Below are positions 29,426 through 42,000 of a stretch of 64,000 nucleotides of DNA, one piece after another (position 1 is the stretch's first letter; the number at the start of each line of letters is the position of its first letter). Made by a program: the position numbers and the translations under genes. The notes beneath the pieces are model-generated. The model made no database searches. It had not been told where the DNA came from and saw only the letters and a program-made list of their open reading frames with translations. Where the stretch lies: the NCBI GenBank assembly GCA_905116865.2, contig CAJHNH020002776.1, positions 1-64,000 of the forward strand, read 5' to 3'. Source of the stretch: Candidula unifasciata. Its lineage: Eukaryota > Mollusca > Gastropoda > Stylommatophora > Geomitridae.

Positions 29426-29849
29426 CCATCATTGTAGTCCCTAAAACTGCATCACTGGGTCTCCTGTTGCTGTTGTTTGATCAGTTCCCTCCACCTCTAT
29501 CAGACAGATGCCATGAATTTGGTATTTACCTTATTGAGGCTTGTCTGTTCATCCCATTTCTGAATCCAGGTCTTTCTTTGTCTTCCTCTTACCTTCGATA
29601 GAGCTTTGCAGTATAGTATCAGTTTAAAAAGGTTGGCAGATCAATTATTTAAAAAAAAAAAAGCAAAAAGCCCTGGTAAAAGAAAAGTCAGTGAAAAAGT
29701 GATCTCATACTAAATACTGATGTAGCGATGGGAATGCCAGGAACTTCATATAATCAGGACATAGCATCATGAAATTAGATGACCTGGCTTCTCCCCCCCC
29801 CCCCCCCAAAAAAAAAAAAAAAATTTGACGTGCTTTCATGCAGGGGGAG

Positions 29850-30122
29850 TCGCCGTGGCTGAGCGACTAGACGCACGACACAGATCCGAAGGTCGTGGGT
29901 TCACTCCCTGGCGGAGACAGACTTTTATTCAAAAATGACCTTGGCTCCCAGGTCGACCCAGCCTTGAGTGGGTACTGGGTGCAGTCCCGGGAAGTAGAGG
30001 CGGCCGGCGTGATGCTGACCACATCACTCATCTTGTGCCGTTGGTCTATAAAAATATAGGCCTAGCCCTATACGCCTAATGGCGTGGAAAAGGGTCTTTT
30101 ACTTTTACTTTACTTTTTACTT
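29850..30122 (+). mobile_element. S1 SINE, near full length
   Basis: Pol III head with A-box-like CCGTGGCTGAGCGACTAGAC and B-box-like GGTCGTGGGTTCACTCCC. It is followed by the S1 body (CCCAGGTCGACCCAGCCTTG, GGCGTGATGCTGACCACATC, TCTATAAAAATATAGG) and a tail of CTTTTACTTTTACTTT units. The best S1 reference copy in the window. Confidence 0.85.
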
Positions 30123-30448
30123 TCATGCAGAACATCAGTGAAAACAGAACCTGTAAACATTACTCTATTGAAACATCATTTAGGAAAATAATAATCCACA
30201 TCTACATCTAATTCTTAGTCTCACTTGCTGGGATATGCTCTAAATATACCTACATTTTTAAAATAGCAGTGATACTAAGTATTTTAAGTGTAATCTAGGG
30301 GGGAAAAAACAGTATGTTTAAAACTTATATTTTATAGAGGTATGTTTAAAACTGTTATATTCTATGGGGGGGGGGGGGGGGGGGTTGCATATAGCCTCTG
30401 CTAGGACAAAATTTAAATAATTTATTATTCCTTTTCTTGTTTATTCAT

Positions 30449-30705
30449 TGGCTGTGAGATCCAGCGAAAAAATCTGGTTGTTCATCCGTTTGGACTTTGG
30501 CTTTGTGCCATAGCCTGAGTTTTGCATATACATCGGTTTGACTGGCTTATTTGTGTGCAGTTGGTTATTCCTTGCCACTCGGGTGATGCACTTCGACATG
30601 GAAGGAAGACTCAAATTAGTTGACTCCTAGGACATGCTTGTTGAGGAGGCAGTGGGTCTGTTCATTTTTTTCCCCATAATGGGGTCCTGGAACCCACACA
30701 TGGAA
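30449..30705 (-). mobile_element. R1 dispersed element
   Basis: Inverted copy: AAATCTGGTTGTTCATCC, TTGTGTGCAGTTGGTTATTCC, GACATGCTTGTTGAGGAGGC, then GTCCTGGAACCCACAC. Confidence 0.7.
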
Positions 30706-31194
30706 ATTTATGATTGTATATGGAAGTAACACATAGATCAACCACCACCATCCTTCTCTGTCCGTCCCCTTCTCTCTCATTTATTTGAAAAGGATAAGTA
30801 AAGCTAATGTTTGGTTGGATATTAGGTAAAGTTAAGATGGAAACTTATGTAAGGCTTGAGATGCTGCAAGATTCTTAAAATGTAGCAAGGGAGACCATTC
30901 ATTATAATAGATTCATAAATTTGAACCAAGCATGCAATCTATTATTCCCCCCTGCCTACAAGTGTTCCAAATACGGTGACCTCCATCCAAGGCTGCAGTG
31001 TCATGGCACTAATTGACCAGGTTCTGGTTGACTAGTCAAGAAATGAGGCTAGTTGGCCAGGTTAAGAAACATTTCTCAGACTAGACAACTAGAGCAGCAC
31101 CAGAAAACTAGTCAGGGGGGCTAGGAATATGCAAGACTGAAACAGCAGAAAGGATGGGAGGAATGCTGAGGACATTTAGGTTTCGTAGACATGT
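30706..31194. other. intergenic, nothing recognised
   Basis: No gene, RNA or clear repeat identified; short repeats of TTGACCAGGTT and TTGGCCAGGTTAAG near 31010-31070. Confidence 0.4.
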
Positions 31195-31530
31195 AGAACA
31201 TTTACTACATAAATGCAACAAAGTGAAAGTGTTGTGGACAAATGAAATGATGCAACAAAGTGAAAGTGTTGTGGACAAATGAAGTGATGCAACAAAATGA
31301 AAGTGTTGTGGACAAATGAAGTGATGCAACAAAATGAAAGTGTTATGGACAAATGACAAACGGAACATGTTATGGACAAATAAAATGATGCAAATAAGTG
31401 AAAGTGTTTTAAATAAATGAAATTATGCAAACAGAATAAAAATGTTATGGAAAATGAAATGATGCAACAAAATAAAAGTTTTATGGACAAATACAATTAT
31501 GCAAAAAAAATTAAAGTGTTACGGAAAAAT
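31195..31530. repeat. 36-38 bp tandem repeat, about 9 units
   Basis: The unit is close to GTGATGCAACAAAATGAAAG + TGTTGTGGACAAATGAA, clean on the left and increasingly degenerate towards 31530. Minus-strand frames with repeated FHLSTTLSLCCI are artefacts of the period. Confidence 0.85.
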
Positions 31531-33088
31531 TAAATGATTAAGAACAGCTCCTTGCAGTACTTTAGTAACAGTCCTTGACTTTTGACCTAATACTTTAAAA
31601 GTGATCATGTTGTGACAGTATGCCAGAAAAACTGTCAGGCGTTTCCATTGTTGTACAGAAGAACTAATCAAACATCAGCCGACATCACCCGGTGTGTGCA
31701 CTGATCTTTGCCCATATTAGTGCATGATGTTTCTCCTTCCCCCCTAACCTTTGATATGGGTTACAACAAAGCTACCAAGTCATAGCTTATCTGTTAGAGC
31801 TGGCTAGTAGTGTTGGGGTTATTGAACCTGGCCTGATTTTGTTCATCATTTATGGGCCCACTGACGTTTGGCAGGGCACTGAAGGTTAGGGGCATCCTAT
31901 AGGGCATTGATTGTGCAACAGCAGGTTGAGAAATAACAAGGTGTTGATGAGATTACAGAGAAGGTATATCTTGTTTAGCATTTTCATTTTTCATTTAGTA
32001 GGGCCAAGTTTGTCTGTGTTCATGCAGGACACTGACGTATATAGATAATTACTGCATGCAGAAGTGTAAGTTCTTCTGTTATCTGATAAGCAGAACAGTT
32101 AGACCTGAATTATGTTTTTAGCAAAAACTAGGCTACCTCCCGTCAGGTATATATAGGCGGCCAGAGGCTGGTGCTAACAAACATTTGTACTGAAACAGGA
32201 TATTGCCAGCTGGAACTGACAGGCCGCAGGAACTGACAGGCAGCAAGGGGAAACCACTTATTGTTGACACATACACAAGTCTTCCGACAGAAAGGACTTT
32301 GGACAAGATTACAGAGGACTGCATCATACAAGAGTTCTTCATTGGATAGTCATATAAAAAGATCATGGTGAACTGCATCACGCAGAAGTAGCTAGGTTTA
32401 TGCAGAGGTTGTAGAGCATTGTATTAACTCGAGTTGCCAGTGTATCCTTTAGCACATAGACATCGGACATTTGGTTTGCTAAATAAACATTACCAAGTCT
32501 GAGAATTGAAACATTTGGCCACAGTTTGATAACCTGTGAACATTTACCTGTGCTGTCTCCAACAAGGTCAGTTGATTTGATTGTACAATCATCTGGTCAT
32601 AGATTTTCATCTTGAAGCATTCAGGTTTCTCATGACCATCCTGGTGTGTGTGTATTTAATTTGGTCTAATGTCGTAAAACTCATTTTGATATGCTGGACC
32701 ATGTTCAGTCCCTTCCTTCACTAAAGGTTCTACACTAGAACTGCATGGTAACCTGCAGACTACTGCTGCTTCATCATAACACAGTAGCTAGTCGGAGGCT
32801 ACCATAAGTGGTCGTTTATAGAAAAGTAAAGGCACCTTTAATGCCAGTGCCGAATAAGCAAAATGATGTTAGACTCATATATTTTTATAGACTAACTGAC
32901 ACTCAATGGGATGATGTGGTCAACATTGTATCAACTGCCTTTACTTCTCAGGGATAGTTTATAGAGGTTCTAGTTTGTTTACTATTTATCTAACCCATAA
33001 ATTCCATCTGCCTAAATTTTATGTTTTTGTGTCTATATTTGACACTTCTTGAAGCCCAACATGATTAATTTTGATCTTCATTTCACAG
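31531..33088. other. upstream region or 5'-UTR intron of PPAT, nothing firm recognised
   Basis: A short inverted S1-like fragment (GGATGATGTGGTCAACATTG, CTGCCTTTACTTCTC) sits near 32905-32965. No coding exon was found. Confidence 0.4.
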
Positions 33089-33093
33089 TAAAC

Positions 33094-36000
33094 ATGGCAA
33101 AAGCTTTACTTCGCAGCAGGGAGGACACCGGCTTTAGGGGGGAGACAGGGATGAGAGAGGAATGTGGGCTGTTTGGAGTTGTATCTACAAGAAACTGGAA
33201 GACAGACACCAATTTGTCCCATCTCATTCACCTAGGTCTTGTTGGGTTGCAGCACAGGTAAGCAGCATACTTTCTTGATATAACTGCTCAGTCGCAATAA
33301 TTTGTCAGATATTACAGTGGTGCTTTCCCAACATCTTCCCCCAGGATGATATCACAGAACAGTCCAATATTTCCAGTGTGGTAAGAGCAGATTTCCCAGC
33401 TTTCTAATGGTTTTACTACCCCACAATCTAGAATTGGGCCTAACCCCAACCCACCTACGTCCCACGAGAGAGTGCAGTCTAAGTCCCACGTCTGCAGTCA
33501 GCCTACCTACAACCCCCTAAAATTCAACTGTCTGTTTGGGGGGAGATATTGGGATAGAACCATTACAGCTACTTCAGTATCTCTTGGTAACTGTTTTCCT
33601 CTTTTTCTTTAGCATTCTGAGCCCTTGACGTTCGTTGCTGCAAGATATCACCCGCCTCCATTCATCTTTTTAATTAGTCTTCTCTTTCAGTTTAGTGACT
33701 CCAAGTGTTTGCAGGTGTGTCTTTATATTATCTCTCCATTATCTTCTTGGTAACTGTTATCTTTTCCTGATTTATTGTTTCTTGAATTGATCTTTAATAT
33801 CCCTGTATGGTTCGGGGGCTGTATTATAGGGAAAACAAGAGTAGGCCCACTGCCTACCCAAAAGCATGTCATAAGAGTGGACTTATTGGGAGCTTCCTTT
33901 GAAGTCAGAGTGCACCTGCCTGAGAGGTGAGGAACCAACAGTCTGCATACCAATAAGACTGTTCTGTAAAGCGAATGCACATGCAGCAAACTCAGGTTCT
34001 GGAACAGGACTACAGTCTAGAAGTGGACGAACAACCAGAACTTTCTGCTGGAGTTTACAGCTGGTGAACACAAAGAAGAAGATGATCTGTGATATTGAGT
34101 GTTGGCCAGGGGATCTGCCTGACACCGAACACTCAGGGGATGGCGAGACAGATATACAGTCGGACTGTTACCGGTACCACTGGAACTGAAACTCTGTGCT
34201 TGCTGCTGAAGATGCAGATGGAACACATATGGGAATTTCTTGAGGAAACAACTAACAATTTCCAGCCCAGGCACGCCGTGATTGGTTGTTCATTCATGTT
34301 TGCTGAGCTTTCGCAAGTGTGGCTCTCTATTACAGGGATATCAGATTGTATTATCTTCAACACTCTCACCGGCGATAACGTGTGCTGTGTATTACACGAT
34401 GTGACTGCTTTTAATGAACCAAGAAGATCTAGAATGGCCCTAACTCCCTCCCCCCCCCCCCCCTTTTTTTTACCCCTTACAGCATTAACCTACGTCCCAC
34501 AAGAGACTGCAGCCTACATCCTGTGCTTTCAGAATTGTTGTTAACATTTTACAGTCAGCTCGCCTTGTCGGTCGTCAGCACTGACAACTGAAGTAAATTT
34601 ATGTCCTACTCGAAGTTCGAGAAGGTTAGAATATACGCAATGTCGCCGGCCGCTCATAACAACGAGTAAAACACACTGTGTACCTTCCCGCTCACAGAAC
34701 ACCCAATATTTACCCAACAGAACACAACGTGACTCCCCTCTAACTTAGACTAGCATGTACGAAAGGATTGCAAGCATGAATGAACAACCAATCATAGTGT
34801 ATAGGGGCTGGGAATCGTTGCTTCAGCCATCCTTAGTGCTGTGATATCAGTTCTAAACTCATAACTCTGTAACATACTCTTTAATGTGAGAGGTTTCAGA
34901 TAGAAGCTACTCGCTGCTCCATGTATTTATTGATAACTACTGAATGTATTGTGCATTGAAACTATTGAATGAATGAATCAAGAATGGACATAACTGCACT
35001 CAGGACATTCCCATACATGCCCCATCCCCTTCATCAGTAGCCAACGAAGTGTCGAAATATAATAGTACTAGTTGCAACCTGATTTAAATTTTCAATGTTG
35101 AATATCATACAGAACCTCTACTCTTTACTTTTGTGAGCCCTAGAGGTTTATTGCTGCAGATATACCTCACCTCCATTTATTTCTGTGGTAGGCTTTCTCT
35201 TTCCAGTTGGTGACTCTAAGTATTTGTAGGTTTGCTTGGATATTATCAATCCATCATTGTCTTGGTCTGCCTCATTATCTACAATAATTCAACTTCCCTG
35301 TGGACACAGTTTTTGCCTGTCTGTCCTACTCTATGTAGGCCCCAGCTATTTCAGTCTATTAGCCATTAATTGTTAGTTGAACATATAAGAAAGTGAAATC
35401 CTAGAGGCACACAACAGGGACCTCAAAGAAACTAGTAATTCAGACAGGTATGAAAGTATGCTGTATTTGAGACTTGTGTGACACTGGACCTGATGCTGAG
35501 AATAGGCTGCCCAATTTCGTAAACATCCATCATCTCTATATTGTGTCTGATTAACAAATAACATGAGGGATCATTTGTTTCAGGGGACAAGAAAGTGCAG
35601 GTATTGTAACCACAAATGGTGGCCCCAATGATGACTTTATTACCAGGAAAGGCATGGGTCTGGTGAACCAGGCATTCTCAGATGAAGATATCACCTGTTT
35701 AAAGGGAAACCTTGGCATCGGTCAGTTCATTTTTGTTTTTATTGTTGTTCAATTTTTTTCAATATTGTAAATTAGTAAAAACTGACTCTGAGGCAACAGA
35801 TCTCATCCTCCAAAACTGTCCCAGATACAGTTTTTCAAGACAAAACTTCTGGTCAAGAGAGACACTGGTAGAAGCCAAACTGGGCGACCTGTTGAGTGAA
35901 TTACAATGGTAAGACAGTGAAGTTCATACTAGAGACAGCATTGCAGATATAGATATTTTTTTTAAAGCGAACAAAAGAAGAATGTTGAATGTTGAATTAA

Positions 36001-39000
36001 GAATCAACATCAAAGCACTAGGGAAACCCCCATAAGCCCGACCCCATCTTCAGCAACAAGCAGAGAGTTAAAATTCTGATGGTACCACTAACTTTCTGAA
36101 TGTATATCCGTCTCGCCTTTGCCCTGAGTGTTGAGCATCGGCCAGATCCCCTTGCAACTCCTTACAGCACCATTCTCCTCGGACCAAAATGATCTGTTTG
36201 TACCTCTGCACTGTTCAATCACTCCCAAAGAGCTCTCACAACATCCAGCTTGTCATACATCAGTTCACCACCAAGTGGTGCAGAACTGGCCAGTCTATCT
36301 GCCTGCTCATTTCTTAACACACCGACATAACCTGTACAGTAGATAAAAGAAGAACAACACCTGACTATGTTGCCAAATTCACTTGCCTCTTTAGTTAGGG
36401 GCTGGCAATAATTTTGTTTCCAATAATTTTTCATCTTTTTATGCTCAGAATTACAGTTTTGTTTTGTCTAATGTGCAGTCTGGTTTCTTCTTCAGTCTGT
36501 ATGAGCCAGTGAATACTTATGAATTTATCTCTTATGGAATTTTAATGGTGCTGTTTGACATTTCTTTAAAGTGGGCGAGTTGGGTGCTAAATATCTCCAG
36601 ATTAGAAGTTATGCGTTATTACCTGCATTCATATATTACCATCATATATGCTTTTCTGTATAATTGTTTGTTATATTTTACATATAAGTGGCTTTGTATA
36701 ATTTTTTTAAATTGGTATGTTGTTGTTTTATGATGATACTTATAAATGTTATAACATGGAGATGTCAGTCATAAGAAATATTATAACACAGACTATAATG
36801 AAAGTGCATGTGAACCTTCCTATCTGCTGGCAAAGATTATATTAACTATTACATTTTAAAAACAGCATATGCTTCCTATGTGGGTTCTGGGGCCCTGTTG
36901 TAATGAAAACAAGAATAGACCCACTGCCTACTCAAAAGCATGTCGTAACAGTCGACTAATTGGGAGCTTACTTTGAAGTCAGAATGTGTCTGCCTGAGAG
37001 GCAAGGAACCAGCAGTCTGCATACAAATTTGTTAGATCTGTAAAATGAATGCACACACAACACTCAGGTTCTGGAACAGAACTACATTAAAAAAGTGGAT
37101 GAAAAAAACAGAAATTTCCACCAGAGTTTACAGCTGGTCTACATAGAGAAGAAGGGAAAGAACAGCAGCATATTAGTTTGTGATGATCTTACTTGTGGTT
37201 GTCTTTGTGAACATGGTGTGTTTTCTTCTCTGATGACAGGCCATGTCCGATATTCAACTCAAGGAATTTCTGATGCCATAAACATACAACCATTTGTGGT
37301 GGAGAGCCTGCATGGCTTGATAGCAGTTGCTCATAATGGGGAATTGGTTAATGCCAAACACTTGAAAAAGAAGGTAAGCACTTAACTCTTTCAGTCCCAA
37401 ATAGTTGTTACTTAGCTCTTTCTATTTTAAGAAGTTTAGTTTAAAACCAGTAACTAATTTGGTCTGAATAAGTTTGATATAGTTGAAACAAATTACTTAG
37501 ATACAATGAGTTAATGTAATGACTGTCTGTGATAGAAGACAACAAGAACATAATATTGTCTTTGAAATGACAATGAAATGTATGGTTAGTTGTTTAACAC
37601 TGAAAGAGTTAAGGTGATTGCATTTTATCTACTATTTGTTTGTAGATAGCTACTTTCATTGCACTTCCATTAGTGCTCCAGTCTGCTGTCGTAAGGAGGA
37701 TCTTGGCACAGTGTACAAAATAGTGTAGCACGGCAAGGATTCCAGGGTGTCACTGCCAAATTCATACCATCTTAAATATTCTTATATCGACATCTTAAGA
37801 ACATTATTTAGTACAGTGTTTTCACCAACATTGTGTTACCAGTGCCAAGCATGAACATTAAAAATGAAAGAGAAAAATAAAAGCAACAGAAATTAAATGT
37901 CTACAACAAATCCTAAATGTACCTAGAAGAGACAGGGTCAGAAATGACAACACAGGAGACAAGTCTGGATAGATCCGGTATTAAACAGTTCAGATGATTT
38001 GGACATGTGTCAAAACAATCACTAAATAGTGCAGAGCTGAAGGTCGACCAAACCAGTTATGGATAGTTGAAATTTCTGAAGCCTTAAATACCAGCTTCTA
38101 TGTAGCACATATCAGGCTTGCACCCAATGCCTCTTCAAAACCTGACATCGAAATGCAGAAGAATGCTAGAGAAAAAAAAGAAGAATTAGGTTTTATAATT
38201 CTGGACAAGTTACTTAATTGTGTGGGAGTACACTCAAAGCCAAGGCCTGATAGGATGATTAGAAAGATGTTTGGACATGTTTAACTTGTCATAGAAATGC
38301 TCACTGAAAGCTTATACTGATGTAGGAGCTGCTGATAGTGTTAGAAACTTGTTAGTGTCAGACACAAGTACAGAGTTTGACTCAGAGTGTTGGCTAGATC
38401 AGATGTTCCAATGTTTTTCTTATCCACACTGCACAGACAAGTTGACAGAAATTCAATTCAATCTTTGGTCTCAACAACATTATGATCTTCACTGTAAGAA
38501 AATCTTTCGCAACTGTTACTGATGTTGTTGCTGTTATCTAAGTTATGTAGTTCCATTCAGGTATTGTCTTAATCTTGCATCTGTTATTTTAATATGACAG
38601 TTACTACAGCACGGAGTCGGGCTGTCCAGCAGTTCTGACAGTGAACTGATTGTGCAGCTACTAACACACACACCCGATGATGAGGAACCTAATGGAGGAA
38701 ACTGGGTTGCTAGGTAAGACATCAGTTCATCTGTGTTTAAAAATAAGTAATTCTCTTGTTGTGCTCTGTGACTGGGAAGCTAGAATTTAGTAGATGATGT
38801 TAACTGTTTTTGCATCATCCTAACTCTGAAAGTGAAAACATATACTGGCTTCTCCGTAAAATACCACAAGTCAATAAGCCAGGGACAGAATGGAAATATT
38901 GTTTATTTTAATATGATTTTACTATATACGTTGTTTATCCTTACTATATAGCGGATTGTTTGCTATTCTAACAGATTTTGCTGCTGTCCATTTGTGCATG

Positions 39001-42000
39001 ATCAGTTTTTATGTTTGCTGTTGTCAGTAACCTTAGCTGAATCTCCTGGCTGAGATGCTGTGACTGGAACTGTTAAAATGCTTGGCTTCAGTTGATTAGC
39101 CTCTGTAATTGTGTACATCTTATTGTTGTAATTAAGGGTGGCAAGATTATTATGGCCTGGAGAGAATGAGGCACCTGGGTGTAACCAGAGTATCTGGCTG
39201 GCTCACTACACTCGGAGGAAAGACGAGAGGGACATATAACCAGATTGTGACTACCATCAGTATTGGAACTCTGCACTGGCTGCTGAAGATGAGGACGGAG
39301 CACACATGGGAATGTCACGAGTGCTGTGATGTCAGTTCTCAACTCAGTTCAGCTCAACTTAAGGATGGCAGAGGCAGAAGAATAGAACCATCACCCATCT
39401 CACAGAGTTGACAGCTATTTTCAACCCTGTTGCACAGAGAAAGCCAGTTTTCTGACTTTTACGGTTTTTTGATAACATGACGTCTGGGCAGTGCCAAAAT
39501 GCCTGTATGGCAGCTTTGGTACTGTTTGCAGCTGCACAGTGTGTAGACATGGTGGATGTGATAAATTGGTTTTAAAAAAATTGTTCAAGATATTTTTTGG
39601 GGAGGACAAACAAATGTTTTTTCTCGTTATGATGTCATCATAAAGTTTTAGTGACCCCGGGAGGGGGGGGGGGCATTGATGATGGAATAGCTATTAGGCT
39701 TGCCTGTCTATTCAGTAGTAATAGGTTTTGTTAGTTATGTAGACCCCCTTCCCTTCTCTTAGTTTCAGAGAATTAAAACAATGTCTCTTTCTAATAAAAT
39801 TTTGAAACAGATAATTTTTTTTAAAGATTTTTATGGGGCAGAAGGGTTAATTTAATTGAAATGCATGTATTGGGCTATTTTAAGCATGCTTTATTAACTT
39901 TAAAAAAAAAAACTTTGATTAACAGTAGTTTTGACTATTTATTTGACCTTTCTGCCATTTCTAGAATCAGACACATGATGCAAGAAACAGTAGCATCATA
40001 TTCTCTGCTCATTTTGAATCATGATCGTGTTTGGGCTGTCAGAGATTCTTATGGCAATCGTCCACTGTGCATTGGAAAACTCTTGCCCACAGATGTTGCT
40101 ACAGGTAACATTCTTGTATGCAGTACTTAACCCTACCAGACCTGAGGCCCTGAACCTTACTGTCCCTATAACCTGAGCTCCTGGGCATTACCGCGAAAAA
40201 ACCAACATGATATACAAAAATATTAGTTACATGCAAACGAGTGGCTAGAATATGATGAAACTTGGAGACATTGTAGAAAATAGGCTTACCTTTTATCTAG
40301 CGCCAATATTCCACCTTTGTGTGCGAATTCACTCATCAGGATCAACTTTGTTTCACAAAGTGAACACTAGATGTTGCCATTTGATGGACACACCCCCTCC
40401 TCCTACTATCGATCTATTTCAAGATTGATAATTTTCAAGATTGTCCTCATCATTCGCGCTCTCACTGACAGTGTCACTTCAAAAACGTATTCTTTATGAA
40501 ATTATCACAGATAATGAATATATATATATATCACAGAGTGTGATAAACCAAAGTATTGATCACCTGTTGGACTGGGAAAAGCCTAGAACTTGGTTCATTA
40601 GCCGCTCGTTTCATTGTGAATTTTCATAATTTGTCCACATAAAACTACACAAATATAATCCACACATGCGGGCAGACATTTGCAATGTCTAACAAAGAGG
40701 ATTTATAACCATTGGGTGGTTATTTTTAGTCCGCGACGCATCGTTTTTCCCGTGCTGCGCAAAAAGCTGAAAATTAGGGCCAGCGGTATAGAAACTGGTT
40801 AAGAAATCCCCGGTAAACCAGGCCAGCTGTCTGGTAGGGTTAACAGTTAGTTGCATATCTTTTACAGGACCTTGCAGAACCAACCCCAGCATTTATTCGT
40901 TGTTGTGATTTTTCTTTGTAAATTTTACATACAGTAGTTTGCCATTGCGGTCAGCTTTCGGTACCACTGTCGAAACCAGAGCAAGACAAATCGCCCGCAG
41001 CAGGGATTGAACCAGGCACCCAGGCGTTACAAAGCGCGTTTGCTCTGCCTAAACCACAGACGCCGACACAAGTAGTAGTCTGAGATTGTTAATGCTTTTA
41101 GTCCCAAGGAGTGCATCATACATTCATAGGTTCCTACCTAGCAGCCCAATGAATACAAGATTCCCAGATTAAACATTTCTCTTTATCACCTCTTGGGCCT
41201 AGGATGCTAAACCTCATGGAACTGTAGAAGCTGATTCACAGCAGCTTGAGATAGTGATGACATATCTTTTCTTGGTGTTGCTGACTGGAATTTCCTCTCA
41301 TATTTCTAGAACATCTATGGAAGAAAAGTATAATAATGGAATAGTCTGTGAAATACTGTAAGAGAGGAAAGTTAAGTAAAACTGTGAGTGCATGGTAAGT
41401 AAGTAAAGCACCCACTTTGCGCCAGTGTATAGAGCAAACAATGCTAAACTCCTATTTTTGTAGTCCAGTTGGCTGTTCATATTTTTATAGAGTAGTTGGC
41501 TCTCGATGAGTGATGTGGTCAGCATCATGCTTGCTGCCTTTACTTCCCAGGACATTACCTGGTACTTATCTTGGATTGGAAGGAAGATCAAACGATGATG
41601 ATTAGAATCCGGGATCTTCAGGCTGGCAGGCAAGCATCTAGCCCCGTATAAGTTGACCCCTAGTTTTGGAAACACATTTGTTAGGTTTGAAAAGTCAACT
41701 TATACGCAGCAATGTAGGGTATCTTGTTGGTTGATCTCCTTAACAGAGTTGCAGCAACAAACAGAGATAGGACAAATGTGACATGTGATCATTTCCTCTG
41801 ATGTTTGGTGCATGATCATTGACGTGACAACTGACCTGAACAAAGTATGTCAGTGAGATGCAACAGACTACTTCTGTCACCTCTCACTGGAAGGAGAGAT
41901 TAGATTTCAGTCACGAGTTTGATTTCTTTAGACACAAACTGTGACTTTGGAATTGAGCCAGAAAAAAAAAAAGTAGGTTATCTTTGGTAGTGGCCTAGTT

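Noticed and set aside
29851..29925. tRNA gene
   Set aside because: A/B-box-like words are present but the arms do not fold as a tRNA, and the SINE body and tail follow; the same applies at 2260, 47213, 55140 and 60360.
33049..33093. upstream in-frame ATGs (33049, 33061) as PPAT start
   Set aside because: They fall before a good acceptor (TTCATTTCACAG at 33077-33088); the spliced exon most likely begins at 33089.
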